DNA of 64,000 nucleotides from assembly GCA_900769645.1 (NCBI GenBank), contig CAAGHI010000017.1:10262-74261 (forward strand). The letters run 5' to 3'. Below the pieces are notes generated by a model, which saw only the letters and a program-made list of their open reading frames with translations, had not been told where the DNA came from and did no database searches. The position numbers were made by a program, and so were the translations under genes. Position 1 is the first letter of the stretch. Each line of letters opens with the position of its first letter. Below, in pieces: positions 32,456 through 41,343 of this stretch. This DNA comes from Candidatus Gastranaerophilales bacterium (lineage in GTDB: Bacteria > Cyanobacteriota > Vampirovibrionia > Gastranaerophilales > Gastranaerophilaceae).

Positions 32456-34114
32456 TTACTCTCCAGAGATAGTAATAACAAACTCGCTACCCTTGCCAAC
32501 CTCACTATTTACAGTAATTTTGCCTTTATGTTTTTCAATAATCTTTGAACAAATAGCGAGTCCGAGTCCTGTTCCAACCCCAATTCCTTTGGTTGTAAAA
32601 CCAGCGGAAAATATCTTGTTGAGCTGATTTTGCGGAATTCCTTTGCCGGTATCTTTTATCTTTACAACAAGGTGTTTATCTGCGTATTCAGTTGTGATTG
32701 TAATCGTTCCTTGTCCCTCGATTGCTTGGCATGCATTAACTAAAATGTTTGTAAACACCTGATTGAGCATGTTCGGAAAGCATTTGATAGTCGGGATTTC
32801 GCTGTAATTTTTCACAATATTAATTCGGTTTTTTATTTCGTGGCGAATAAGTTCCAGCGTCAAATCGAGTTCTTTATTAATATCCGCCTCTTGAAGTTCT
32901 GCCTCGTCCAAACGTACAAATTTTTTGAGCGAAGTTACGATGTTGCTAATTCGATTTACAGCCTCTTTGTCAATCTCATTTATGTCGGTCAACATCTCTT
33001 TCAAATCCTTGTCTTGTATTGAGCCAAGCAGCTTTGCGACTATTCCGTTATTCGATTTTATTGAGGCAACAGGGGTATTAATTTCGTGTGCAACGCCCGC
33101 TACGAGTTGGCCAAGGGACGCCATTTTTTCAGAATTTATCAGTTGAATTTGTGTTTCTTTCAACTCTTTCATAGCGTTTTTAAGCTCTTTTACGGTTTGA
33201 ATATTCTTTTGATAAAGTTCTGCACGAGTGATTGCGTTGGACAATTGAGAAGAAATAGCGTCCAAAATTTCGATTTCTTCATTAAGTTCTCGCTTCTGAT
33301 AACTGAGTAAAACTATGACTCCCATTAGGTTTTGCATGTGATGAACCGGAATTATAATTCTCAGCACCGGTTCTTTAAACGGTTTTGCACCAACATATTC
33401 TATCAAAGAATTTGATATCGCAATCTCTTTTCTACCAATAGTTTCCGCCGTATTATCGTCAAAGTTTATCAAGACTTTTTTCTTAGATTTCTTTTCTCCA
33501 TAAACCTCGTCTATCTCAAATTGGCGTCCGTTCGCTTTAGCATAATACGCCTTGTAAGCACCAAACATTATTGCAAGTTCTTTGAGTGCTGATTGTAGAA
33601 TTTGTGAAAGGTCAATGCTTTCTCTTATATTATTGGAAACCTTGTTTATGAGGGCAATTCGGATAGCTTGGCTTTGAGCTTTTTGTTTGATTTTTTGTAA
33701 ATCTTCGTTTTCTTCAAGAAGTTCGTTGATTTTTGCTTTTAATTTTTCGTTTTCATCATAAACATCATTCAGACGATTTTGTGCACTTACATCTGTGAAA
33801 AATATTATGGTGTAGCCACCTTTTTTTATGGCCTGAAGATCATAATAATAAATTCGATTTAGTTCAGATTGGTAAGAAATTCTTGCAAAAAAATCCTCTT
33901 TCGACACCACTGCATGATAGATGGGAGAATAGATTTCGATGTTTTCAGAATTCAACGGACAGATGTCAAAACTTGAATGGTGCGAAAGTTTTTTTAGATT
34001 AGTAAAGTCTTTAAACCATCTTTTGAAAGTGTGGTTTTTGTACACGACTTCGTGCTTTTTGTTGAGCACTAAAACGGCATCTCTGAATTGTCTAAAAAAA
34101 TCAAACTTCTTCAT
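32456..34114 (-). CDS. Sensor histidine kinase with GAF domain (soluble)
   Basis: A ~552-residue kinase without membrane spans. An N-terminal PAS-like region (~1-110, DAVLVLNKKHEVVYKN) is followed by a coiled coil (~115-150), a GAF domain (~150-300), the dimerisation/phosphotransfer helix with His343 (GQLVAGVAHEINTPVASIK), and an HATPase with N-box NILVNACQAIEG, DTGKGIPQNQ and GTGLGLAICSKIIEKHKG. A soluble sensor would detect a cytoplasmic cue. No response regulator is adjacent; the orphan receiver at 8628-9020 is a possible partner. The start is taken at the ATG before KKFDFFRQF; an in-frame GTG at 34168 is possible. Confidence 0.88.
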   Translation of the reverse strand: MKKFDFFRQFRDAVLVLNKKHEVVYKNHTFKRWFKDFTNLKKLSHHSSFDICPLNSENIEIYSPIYHAVVSKEDFFARISYQSELNRIYYYDLQAIKKGGYTIIFFTDVSAQNRLNDVYDENEKLKAKINELLEENEDLQKIKQKAQSQAIRIALINKVSNNIRESIDLSQILQSALKELAIMFGAYKAYYAKANGRQFEIDEVYGEKKSKKKVLINFDDNTAETIGRKEIAISNSLIEYVGAKPFKEPVLRIIIPVHHMQNLMGVIVLLSYQKRELNEEIEILDAISSQLSNAITRAELYQKNIQTVKELKNAMKELKETQIQLINSEKMASLGQLVAGVAHEINTPVASIKSNNGIVAKLLGSIQDKDLKEMLTDINEIDKEAVNRISNIVTSLKKFVRLDEAELQEADINKELDLTLELIRHEIKNRINIVKNYSEIPTIKCFPNMLNQVFTNILVNACQAIEGQGTITITTEYADKHLVVKIKDTGKGIPQNQLNKIFSAGFTTKGIGVGTGLGLAICSKIIEKHKGKITVNSEVGKGSEFVITISGE

Positions 34115-34267
34115 ATATATATTATATTTTATTGTAGCAATCGGGGCAATTTGTAAATTTCTCGGCACATAATGTTTGTAAACTACTATATTTTTTATTA
34201 TTGTGATGGTATAATACTTTTAGCGAGTAGTGGAAAATTTTAGACTAAGAATAAAGAAAAAGATTTT

Positions 34268-36487
34268 ATGGCAGCACAGACAAAAAAATTATCTATAGCA
34301 TTCTATTGGCACATGCATCAGCCGGTTTATCAATTGACGCCGACGGGCGACTATTTGATGCCTTGGACAAGACTTCACGCAGTAAAAGATTATCTTGATA
34401 TGTTGGTAATTTTGGACAAATTCAAAAATATCAAGCTTAACTTTAATCTTGTTCCGGTTTTGTTGGACGAGTTGATTGATTACGGCGAAAACGGAATGCA
34501 CGATATACATTCAAGGCTTACGGTTACTGATGTAAAAGACTTGAACGATGATGACAAAGAGTTTATTATAAATAATTTTTTTGATGCGAATTATCATTCA
34601 ATGATTTTGCCGCATGATGAATTTAATCGACTTTATCAAAAAGCTCAACAAAATGCATCGAATGATATTGATATTTTTACAGAGCAGGAATATTCAGATT
34701 TGATGGCACTTTTCAACCTTGTTTGGTTTGATCCGATTTATCAAAGTAGGTATCCTGAGTTGAAAAAACTTCTCAAAAAAGGAAAAAATTATTCGCTAGA
34801 GGACAGAATTAGGATAATTGAGCTTCAGCGAGAAATTATCAGGCAAATTATTCCGACATATAAAAAATATATTGAAGATGGGAAAATAGAAGTTACGACA
34901 AGTCCTTATTATCACCCGATTTTGCCGATTTTGCTTGACGAAACAGAGATTAAAAAAGCACAGTATAAAGATTTTCCAACCAACTTGAACATGAAGGAAG
35001 ATGCTAAAATCCAGACAAAACAAGCGTTAGACAGAATGGAAGAGTTGCTTGGCGCTAGACCAAAGGGAATTTGGCCGTCTGAACAGTGTATAAGCCCTCG
35101 TGTTATGGCAATGTTCAAGGATTTGGGTGTAAAATGGACGATTTCTGATGAAGGTGTTCTGTCAAACTCTATAAAGTTTGAATTTGTGCGAGATTTTAGA
35201 GGATATTTGGAAGATCCATACCACTTGATGAAGTCGTATAATTATGAAGGCGTGGATATAATTTTCCGTGACGCAATGTTGCCAAACCTTATCGGCTTTG
35301 AGTACCAAAACCATTCAGCAGAGGGCTCTGCAAACGATTTGTATGACAGAATTAAAGTTGCACAAGACAAACTTTTGTCATCTCCGGACGATTGCCATTT
35401 GTTGACAATTGCAATGGACGGTGAAAATTGTTGGGAAAATTACGCACAAGACGGTGAGGAATTCTTGTCAAAAATCTATTCTCTAATTGAAAATGATCCG
35501 ACTTTGGAAACTGTTTTAATAAGCGATTATTTGGAAAAAGATACTCCAAAACCGTTGACAAAATTGAGTTCTGGCTCTTGGGTAAATCGAAACTTTAAAT
35601 TGTGGATTGATGAGCCGATTAAAAATCTTGCTTGGTCATATTTGAAACAAGTTCACGACGATTTTCAAAAGTTTACGGAAGAAAATCCGACAAATCCAAA
35701 CCTTGAAGCAGCAAGACGAGAATTGTTTATTTGTGAAGGCAGTGACTGGTTTTGGTGGTATGGTGAGCCAAACGATTCCGGACGTGACAACATTTTCGAC
35801 TTTATTTATAGAGAACATTTGAAAAACGTCTACAAATTCTTAGGAATTGAACCGCCTGAATACCTTGACACACCGTTGTTGTCTGCTATTTCAAAACCGT
35901 CAAGATATCCAAAAGGTGAATTTACACCAAATATTGATGGTAAAGATGATGACTTGTGGCTAAATGCAGGCAGTATCAAAATTCCGGACGGTCCTGTGCT
36001 TAAAGAAAACAAGTTTTATGACAGGATTTGTTTTGGTTACGACAAAGACAATTTGTATTTGAGATTTTATATAAATGAATTTGCCAAGGAGTCGCTCAGT
36101 GCGCTTAAACAGGTAAATCAGATGTATATTTATATGCGAAATCAGGACAGAAAACAATCGCTTTCGCCGATTAGAATTGTGCAAAAACAGGAAAATATTC
36201 TGCCGATTTCTAAAGAAAAATTCCATCAAGAACTGCAAATTTCAATTTACGATGGTGAAATTAACCTTGTTCGACTTGTAAAAGCAATTCCGAATAATTT
36301 GTGGGTAATTGCTTCACCTAAGAACATAAAAGCAGTCTACGGCGATGTTGTAGATGTTAGTATTCCATTTGATGATTTGGAAATTAATGTTGGCGATACG
36401 CTCGAATTCCTTTTTGTAAATGCGAATTACGGTGTGAAAGACTACTTTGTTCCGAACGAAATGTTGCTCACAATAACCAGAATGTAA
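34268..36487 (+). CDS. Glycoside hydrolase family 57 protein (alpha-amylase/glucanotransferase type)
   Basis: A 739-residue GH57 enzyme acting on alpha-glucans. The motifs are SIAFYWHMHQPVYQL (HQP at 17-19), LPILLDETE, GIWPSEQCISPRV (probable nucleophile Glu) and IAMDGENCWENY (acid/base Asp), then EGSDWFWWYG. Residues ~555-739 form a separate beta-rich domain (IDGKDDDLWLNAGSIKIPDG ... TLEFLFVNANYGVKDYFVPNE) resembling a carbohydrate-binding module. There is no signal peptide, so it is probably cytoplasmic and works on storage glucan. It is a single gene with a TATAAT about 50 bases upstream. Exact specificity (amylase, glucanotransferase or branching) is not decided by sequence alone. Confidence 0.88.
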   Translation: MAAQTKKLSIAFYWHMHQPVYQLTPTGDYLMPWTRLHAVKDYLDMLVILDKFKNIKLNFNLVPVLLDELIDYGENGMHDIHSRLTVTDVKDLNDDDKEFIINNFFDANYHSMILPHDEFNRLYQKAQQNASNDIDIFTEQEYSDLMALFNLVWFDPIYQSRYPELKKLLKKGKNYSLEDRIRIIELQREIIRQIIPTYKKYIEDGKIEVTTSPYYHPILPILLDETEIKKAQYKDFPTNLNMKEDAKIQTKQALDRMEELLGARPKGIWPSEQCISPRVMAMFKDLGVKWTISDEGVLSNSIKFEFVRDFRGYLEDPYHLMKSYNYEGVDIIFRDAMLPNLIGFEYQNHSAEGSANDLYDRIKVAQDKLLSSPDDCHLLTIAMDGENCWENYAQDGEEFLSKIYSLIENDPTLETVLISDYLEKDTPKPLTKLSSGSWVNRNFKLWIDEPIKNLAWSYLKQVHDDFQKFTEENPTNPNLEAARRELFICEGSDWFWWYGEPNDSGRDNIFDFIYREHLKNVYKFLGIEPPEYLDTPLLSAISKPSRYPKGEFTPNIDGKDDDLWLNAGSIKIPDGPVLKENKFYDRICFGYDKDNLYLRFYINEFAKESLSALKQVNQMYIYMRNQDRKQSLSPIRIVQKQENILPISKEKFHQELQISIYDGEINLVRLVKAIPNNLWVIASPKNIKAVYGDVVDVSIPFDDLEINVGDTLEFLFVNANYGVKDYFVPNEMLLTITRM

Positions 36488-36516
36488 CAAATTCTTAATA
36501 TAATATATAAAAAAGC

Positions 36517-36543
36517 TAAAGTTTTTTTTATGTTTGACGTTAA
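36517..36543 (+). promoter_or_regulatory. Sigma-28-like promoter upstream of a 55-residue protein
   Basis: TAAAGTTT at 36517-36524, 11 bases, then GACGTTAA at 36536-36543. The preceding TAAAAAAGCTAAAG is identical to that at 9017-9030. It ends about 23 bases before the ATG. Confidence 0.4.
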
Positions 36544-36566
36544 GAGAGATACAAAGGAAATTATAT

Positions 36567-36734
36567 ATGGTTGATTTTAATTCTGACATACCTAATGGAC
36601 GTCCACAATTGGACGCAAATTACTGGAAAAATTTACACAAACCTGAACCGCAAAATGGCGGAGTGTTTGATGTAAACACAAATTTCGCCTTGAAAGACTT
36701 GTCTGATATTTCAGTTTTTAAAGGCAAAAGGTAG
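36567..36734 (+). CDS. Small hypothetical protein (55 residues)
   Basis: The ATG at 36567 follows AAAGGA by ~10 bases. The protein (MVDFNSDIPNGRPQLDANYW..., ending DISVFKGKR) is hydrophilic, Asn/Pro/Asp-rich with few helical stretches, so probably extended or disordered. A sigma-28-like motif precedes it and a perfect 14-bp terminator follows, making a complete unit. Not recognised. Confidence 0.65.
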   Translation: MVDFNSDIPNGRPQLDANYWKNLHKPEPQNGGVFDVNTNFALKDLSDISVFKGKR

Positions 36735-36772
36735 ATTTATTTCCTCTCTTTTCTTGTGTCAAAAAATTTATA

Positions 36773-36812
36773 AAAAAGAACCTTCGAAATCTCTGCGAAG
36801 GTTCTTTTTATT
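36773..36812 (+). terminator. Terminator of the 55-residue gene
   Basis: AAAAAGAACCTTCG and CGAAGGTTCTTTTT form a perfect 14-bp stem with a 9-base loop. The same structure can terminate on both strands. Confidence 0.9.
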
Positions 36813-36831
36813 TTGATATTGTGCTAATGAA

Positions 36832-36940
36832 GTTGGGCAAGTGTGCCCAACCTACTATCTCCCCCTCGCTCTAGCAGGGAGAGGGTAGAATTTGTTAATG
36901 AGCTAAGGCGAATTTACAAATTCGGGTGAGGGGTTCAAGC
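36832..36940. repeat. REP-like palindrome and CCCTCTCC-type dispersed repeat
   Basis: GTTGGGCAAGTGTGCCCAAC with CTACT at 36832-36857, followed by CCCCCTCGCTCTAGCAGGGA and GGGTGAGGGGTTC, which resembles the repeat near 30945-31005. No gene is present between the terminator and dut. Confidence 0.7.
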
Positions 36941-36975
36941 TATTCATAAGGTGTAATTTTTCGCTCCAAACTCCC

Positions 36976-37413
36976 TTATTTTCCGGTTGAGCCAAAACCG
37001 CCTTCTCCACGAGAAGTTTCTGAAAGTTCCACTGCAACTTTGATTTCAGCTTGTTCAACACGTGCAATTACCATCTGTGCAATTCTTTCGTCCGGTTGAA
37101 TTGTGTAAGCTTCGTTTGAAACATTCACGATAGGTACACAAACTTCTCCCCTGTAATCTTCGTCAATTGTACCGATACAGTTGATTAATGTAATTCCGTG
37201 TTTGATGGATAAACCAGAACGTGGTCTGACTTGAGCTTCATAGCCGTGTTCAAGCTCGATTTTCAAACCTGTTGGGATAAGTTTTCTCTCCAACGGTTGC
37301 AAAGTAATCGGTTCAGAAATTGCGGCACACAAGTCCATTCCGGCAGCACCTTCAGTCTTGTATTCCGGCAAAAACTTGTTATGTGGTAATCTTTCAATTT
37401 TCAATACTGTCAT
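36976..37413 (-). CDS. dut: Deoxyuridine 5'-triphosphate nucleotidohydrolase (dUTPase)
   Basis: dUTPase hydrolyses dUTP to dUMP, keeping uracil out of DNA and feeding dTMP synthesis. The 145-residue protein has the five trimeric-dUTPase motifs: GAAGMDLCAA, RPRSGLSIKHGI (Arg and Ser of motif 2), LINCIGTIDEDYRGE (catalytic Asp), AQMVIARVE and the C-terminal RGEGGFGSTGK. The start at 37413 is chosen for its GAAAGGAATT ribosome site; an upstream in-frame ATG at 37440 lies inside the preceding gene. It lies directly after a metallophosphoesterase on the same strand, probably cotranscribed. Confidence 0.96.
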   Translation of the reverse strand: MTVLKIERLPHNKFLPEYKTEGAAGMDLCAAISEPITLQPLERKLIPTGLKIELEHGYEAQVRPRSGLSIKHGITLINCIGTIDEDYRGEVCVPIVNVSNEAYTIQPDERIAQMVIARVEQAEIKVAVELSETSRGEGGFGSTGK

Positions 37414-37432
37414 TATAATTCCTTTCTTTTTG

Positions 37433-38197
37433 TTACTCAAATTCTATCACAACGATTTCTGGAGGACAATTAAATCGTATCGGCAAAATGCTTGTGCCAA
37501 GTCCTTTTGTGGTATATATTTTTCTGTTGTGGTCAAGCAAAAATCCGTTTGCATATTTTTTCCCATAAGCTGATGGCACCGTAATTGCACCATTCAACCT
37601 GATTTGTCCGCCATGAAGATGACCGGCAAGGGTTAGATTAACTGTTTCCGGAACTTTTGGCATGATATCAGGTGTGTGAGTCAAAAGAATTACAGGTTTG
37701 TCAGCTCCAGTAAGGGCTTTTTCAACATCTGTCGTGCCTGTTTGAAGGTCATCAACTCCGGCTATGCAAAACTTTTCCAAGCAAATATTATTGTTAAATA
37801 AAACTTTTATATTATTTTTCTCTAACTCTGAAATAACTTCCTCTTTGCCTTGCCAGCCATCATGGTTCCCGACAACTGCAAAAGTGCCGTATTTAGAGTT
37901 TAAATTTGATAATTCAAGTGCGATTTTGCTAATCGGAAGCGACTGACCTTTTTTGTGTCCGCTTACATAATCCCCTCCGAGCAAGATTATATCAGGATTT
38001 TGTTCGTTAATCTTTTTTATAATTCGTTTAAGTCGAAGAGTCTCGAGAGGTTTTATATGGAAATCCGATGCAAAAACGAGTTTCAAGCCTTTTAGGCTTT
38101 TATCTTGTATAATCAAACGTTTTACGGTCAAAATATTTGGCTCCACAAAGACCGACCAAATTATAATTAATAATAAAAAAAGAATAATATATTTCAT
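37433..38197 (-). CDS. Membrane-anchored metallophosphoesterase (YkuE/YaeI-like)
   Basis: A 254-residue calcineurin-like phosphoesterase with an N-terminal membrane anchor (MKYIILFLLLIIIWSVFV). All metal-binding motifs are present: VFASDFHIKPLETL, LLGGDYVSG, VVGNHDGW, ILLTHTPD and LAGHLHGGQI. The YkuE/YaeI type often acts on lipid-linked or nucleotide diphosphates at the membrane face; the substrate here is not known. LpxH-like UDP-diacylglucosamine hydrolase activity is a possibility given lpxA nearby, but lpxA is on the other strand. It is upstream of dut with its stop 20 bases before dut's start. Confidence 0.85.
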   Translation of the reverse strand: MKYIILFLLLIIIWSVFVEPNILTVKRLIIQDKSLKGLKLVFASDFHIKPLETLRLKRIIKKINEQNPDIILLGGDYVSGHKKGQSLPISKIALELSNLNSKYGTFAVVGNHDGWQGKEEVISELEKNNIKVLFNNNICLEKFCIAGVDDLQTGTTDVEKALTGADKPVILLTHTPDIMPKVPETVNLTLAGHLHGGQIRLNGAITVPSAYGKKYANGFLLDHNRKIYTTKGLGTSILPIRFNCPPEIVVIEFE

Positions 38198-38227
38198 AGG
38201 TTGATTGTACTACAAATAAGTGAAGAT

Positions 38228-38300
38228 ATAAAAGTCGATAGGACGATAAGTTCGTTACAAAAGCGGTTAAGCAGCTAGGAAGCGAGGCAGCTAGGTTTTT
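38228..38300. repeat. Two nested 8-bp-period arrays
   Basis: GTCGATAG, GACGATAA and AAGTTCGTTACA form one arm (38230-38255), followed at 38264-38292 by GCGGTTAA, GCAGCTAG, GAAGCGAG, GCAGCTAG. The second word equals that of the S23 element arm at 6832. No inverted partner is seen close by. Confidence 0.75.
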
Positions 38301-38324
38301 AGATATTAAAATAATATAAAATTT

Positions 38325-38353
38325 TTGAACTCTTTCAAGGTTTGTACTATAAT
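38325..38353 (+). promoter_or_regulatory. Promoter of lpxA
   Basis: TTGAAC at 38325-38330, 17 bases, TATAAT at 38348-38353; GAAAGGG follows before the ATG at 38398. Confidence 0.75.
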
Positions 38354-38397
38354 TGTACTTATAGTTATAGTTAGAAGAAAGGGTAAAAGGTAAAAAA

Positions 38398-39198
38398 ATG
38401 ATAGATAAAACCGCAATTATTCACCCAACAGCAAAAATCGCTGATGATGCAATCATCGGACCTTACGTTGTTATCGGTGAAAACGTTACAATCGGACACA
38501 GAACAAGAGTAATTTCAAACGCACATATCGAGTTTGCAGAAATTGGTGATGACTGTACGATTTCTCCATTCGCAACAATCGGTTCTGAACCACAGGATTT
38601 GGGTTACAAAGGCGAAGCAACAAAAGTTGTAATCGGTGACGGCACAATTATTAAAGAAAACGTAACAGTTCACAGAGGGGCTGCTTGCGGTGATTTTACT
38701 ACAAGAATTGGTAAAAAATGCTTGCTAATGGTAGGTTCTCACGTAGCTCACAACTGTGTTTTGGCTGACGAAGTTATTTTGGCTAACCTTGTAACTCTTG
38801 GCGGTCACGTTCACGTTGGCTTTGGCGCATTTGTTGGCGGAATGAGCGTATTCCACCAAAACATCAGAATTGGTGATATGGCAATTATTAGCGGTTTTTC
38901 TGCTTCTCGTCAAGACATTTTGCCATACTCAAAAGGCGAAGGTCGTCCTCCTGTTCCACGTGGATTAAACGTTATTGCAATGAAACGTCGTGGAGTTTCA
39001 CAAGAAGTTAGAACTGCGACAAACGAAGCATTCAAATTGTTGATTTCAGAAGAGTATAACACAACTCAAGCTATTGAAAAAATTAAGGCTGAAATTCCGA
39101 TGAATGAATATATTGAAAAAATGATTGAGTTTATTCAAACATCAAAACGTGGCGTGCTTTTGAAATCACACAAAAGTGGTCATGAGTCATTGGAATAA
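38398..39198 (+). CDS. lpxA: UDP-N-acetylglucosamine acyltransferase LpxA
   Basis: LpxA moves a 3-hydroxyacyl chain from ACP to UDP-GlcNAc, the first step of lipid A synthesis. The 266-residue protein is a left-handed parallel beta-helix with hexapeptide repeats (IIGPYVVIGENVTIG, CTISPFATIG). The catalytic His118 lies in VGSHVAHNC, and a C-terminal helical tail (QEVRTATNEAFKLLI) follows. Length and motifs match LpxA better than other hexapeptide enzymes. It supports an outer membrane with lipopolysaccharide. It is a single gene; lpxB, lpxC and lpxD are not in the window. Confidence 0.93.
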   Translation: MIDKTAIIHPTAKIADDAIIGPYVVIGENVTIGHRTRVISNAHIEFAEIGDDCTISPFATIGSEPQDLGYKGEATKVVIGDGTIIKENVTVHRGAACGDFTTRIGKKCLLMVGSHVAHNCVLADEVILANLVTLGGHVHVGFGAFVGGMSVFHQNIRIGDMAIISGFSASRQDILPYSKGEGRPPVPRGLNVIAMKRRGVSQEVRTATNEAFKLLISEEYNTTQAIEKIKAEIPMNEYIEKMIEFIQTSKRGVLLKSHKSGHESLE

Positions 39199-39201
39199 TT
39201 A

Positions 39202-39312
39202 GTATGTGAAAAGTGAAACGTGAAAGGTGAAAAGACCATTTAGTTCGCTTCGCTCATCAACAACTTTAATGTGTAGCACTGTAACGGACTTCTCACGTTC
39301 ACTTTTCACTAA
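39202..39312. repeat. Inverted-repeat element with 7-bp-period arms
   Basis: The left arm at 39205-39232 has units GTGAAAA, GTGAAAC, GTGAAAG, GTGAAAA, then GACCATTTAGTTCGCTTCG. The right arm at ~39284-39311 is inverted (TTCTCACGTTCACTTTTCAC). CTGTAACGGACTT precedes the right arm. Its left half matches the end of rfbC. Confidence 0.8.
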
Positions 39313-39347
39313 TAAGACAGGACCCGTCTAATTAATCGAGGTAATCT

Positions 39348-40472
39348 ATGCAAAAAACAATTTGGGATAAATATGCAGAAGTTTTGGTTGATTATTCAAC
39401 TAATGTGCAAAAAGGTGATTTGGTTCAAATTAGAGCCACAAGTATTTATGCAAAAGAATTGGTAAAAGCGGTTTACAAGCGTGTAATTCAAAAGGGTGCA
39501 AACCCGATTTTGCGTACGTCTTTTGAAGATTTTTCAGATATTTTTATTAAGTATGCATCAGATGAGCAACTTGATTACATCGATCCGATGATAAAATTGG
39601 AATACGAAACCGTAAACAAATTTATCTCAATCGGCGCTCCGATGAATACGAAAAATATGGCACGTGCGGATTTGGGCAAACTTGCAAGACGCTCAAAAGC
39701 TTCTCAAGGCTTGTCAAAAACTCTTATGGACAGAACCGCAAAAGGCGAGGCAAGTTGGGTTATTGCAGACGTTCCGACTCATGCTTTGGCGCAAGAGGCA
39801 AAAATGTCGTTTGATGAGTATTCAGAATTTTTGTTCAAATCTTGTTACCTTGATTTAGATGATCCGGTTGCAAAATTAAGAGAGCTTGATGAAAAACAAA
39901 CTAAGTGGGCAAATTATTTGAACGGTGTGAAAAAAGTTCGAATTGTCGGCGACAGAACAGATATTACATTTGGTGTTGAAGGCAGAAAATGGATTAGCTG
40001 TTCTGGGGTAAATAATTACCCTGACGGTGAAGTTTTCACATCTCCTGTGGAAGATGATATAAATGGCGAAATTTATTTTGATTTTCCGCAAAATTACCGT
40101 GGAAACAGTGCAACAGGAGTTCACTTGTGGATTGAAAACGGCAAAATTGTGAAATTTGAGGCTGAAACAGGACGTGACTACTTGGAAGCAATGTTTAATA
40201 TGGACGATGGTTCCAAGGGTATTGGCGAAATTGCTATCGGCACGAACGATGAAATCCAAGAAGTTACAGGAAATATTCTTTTTGATGAAAAAATTGGCGG
40301 ATCTATTCACATGGCTGTCGGTGCGTCTTATCCGGAAACCGGTGGAAAGAATGTGTCAGGACTTCATTGGGATATGATTAAGAATATGAAACCTAAATCT
40401 GACGGCACTTGTGGCGGAAAAATTTATGCCGATGACAAACTTATTTATGAAAACGGTAAATTTATAATCTAA
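39348..40472 (+). CDS. M29 family aminopeptidase (thermophilic-type metallopeptidase)
   Basis: A 374-residue exo-aminopeptidase of family M29 (AmpS/aminopeptidase T group), which releases N-terminal residues in the cytoplasm. The family layout is clear: an N-terminal nucleotide-like fold (YAEVLVDYSTNVQKGDLVQI), then GRKWISCSGVNNYPDGEVFTSP, FPQNYRGNSATGVHLWIENG and LFDEKIGGSIHMAVGASYPETGGKN (spans), holding the two-metal-site Glu, His and Asp residues. HLAVG-like HMAVG is present. The ATG at 39348 follows GAGGTAATCT. Transcription may continue to the HxlR gene only weakly because an operator lies between. Confidence 0.9.
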   Translation: MQKTIWDKYAEVLVDYSTNVQKGDLVQIRATSIYAKELVKAVYKRVIQKGANPILRTSFEDFSDIFIKYASDEQLDYIDPMIKLEYETVNKFISIGAPMNTKNMARADLGKLARRSKASQGLSKTLMDRTAKGEASWVIADVPTHALAQEAKMSFDEYSEFLFKSCYLDLDDPVAKLRELDEKQTKWANYLNGVKKVRIVGDRTDITFGVEGRKWISCSGVNNYPDGEVFTSPVEDDINGEIYFDFPQNYRGNSATGVHLWIENGKIVKFEAETGRDYLEAMFNMDDGSKGIGEIAIGTNDEIQEVTGNILFDEKIGGSIHMAVGASYPETGGKNVSGLHWDMIKNMKPKSDGTCGGKIYADDKLIYENGKFII

Positions 40473-40487
40473 AATTTTTATGTTATA

Positions 40488-40518
40488 CTCCTATGGTATT
40501 TAAACGATACCATAGGAG
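40488..40518. promoter_or_regulatory. Perfect 12-bp inverted repeat, probable HxlR operator
   Basis: CTCCTATGGTAT and ATACCATAGGAG pair perfectly around a 7-base spacer, with a TATACT-like -10 overlapping its left end. The right half contains the ribosome site GGAG of the HxlR gene. The position fits autorepression by that protein. Confidence 0.7.
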
Positions 40519-40523
40519 ATTTT

Positions 40524-40865
40524 ATGGATTTAAAAGAACTTCCAAAATGTCCGGTCGAGACGACTTTGAGATTAATTGGTGAAAAATGGCGAATTCTTAT
40601 AATTCGTGATTTGCTCAGTGGTACCAAACGTTTTGGGGAACTAAAAAGGGCTTGTAGTGGAATTACTCAAAAAGTTTTGACCCATAATTTGAGAAAAATG
40701 GAGGACGACGGGCTTGTGAAAAGGGAAGTTTTTGCGGAAGTTCCTCCACGTGTTGAATACACATTAACCGATGTGGGATATAGCCTTGCGCCTGTTTTGG
40801 ATTCAATGGCGAGTTGGGGAACAGATTACAAAACATTTTTAAAACTTTTACAAAAACGTGGGTAA
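40524..40865 (+). CDS. HxlR-family winged-helix transcriptional regulator
   Basis: A 113-residue regulator with the HxlR signature: CPVETTLRLIGEKWRILIIRDLLSG (span), FGELKRACSGITQKVLTHNLRKMEDDGLVKR (recognition helix and turn) and VPPRVEYTLTDVGYSLAPVLDSMASWG. HxlR proteins are dimers responding to aldehydes, redox state or other signals. Only one N-terminal Cys (CPVE) is present, at the position used for sensing by several members. A perfect inverted repeat overlaps its start, suggesting autoregulation. Its targets are unknown. Confidence 0.92.
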   Translation: MDLKELPKCPVETTLRLIGEKWRILIIRDLLSGTKRFGELKRACSGITQKVLTHNLRKMEDDGLVKREVFAEVPPRVEYTLTDVGYSLAPVLDSMASWGTDYKTFLKLLQKRG

Positions 40866-41240
40866 AGCTAAGCAGCTAGGAAGTGATGCTGCTAAGCTTT
40901 TAGAATGACATGAATTATGGTTATTCACGCAAAACAACTAAATCGTAACTGTCACTCCGGACTTCGATCCGGAGTCTATTCTAAATTTATAATAGAAGGT
41001 AGAAGTTATGTTGGGCATACTTGCCCAACATAACAATATTTAGTGGTATGCACCGCAGCTGTTTCGGCAGGTCGGGGGTTCGATGTCATTGATATATAAA
41101 AACTAGATTCTGAATAAGGCGAAAATCTACGCCAGAGCTTGATTTTCTGCCTTTTCAGAATGCCGACTTTGTAATTATTTTGTATGACCTTAGTGCCCTG
41201 GAGCCTTAGTAACCTAGTAATTTAAATTTTGCCTAGCAGT
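40866..41240. repeat. Repeat-filled intergenic region (478 bases between genes)
   Basis: It holds an 8-bp-period array after the HxlR gene (AAGCTAAG, CAGCTAGG). It also contains a palindrome CTCCGGACTTCGATCCGGAG near 40965, a REP-like GTTGGGC...GCCCAAC at ~41008-41034, and a right arm GACCTTAGTGCCC...CTTAGTAACCTAGTAA at 41186-41220 with the same word as 2346-2377. No CDS is seen. Confidence 0.75.
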
Positions 41241-41343
41241 TTAGCCATGCTAGGTAATATTTTGACATGCTTAATTATGTATAATACTTTACAGAAAATG
41301 GAAAAATTTATTTTATCATGTATTATATAAGTAGGAGCATTAA

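Noticed and set aside
41250..41275. Promoter TTGACA...TATAAT before 41344
   Set aside because: The spacing is only 12 bases, too short for a sigma-70 promoter.
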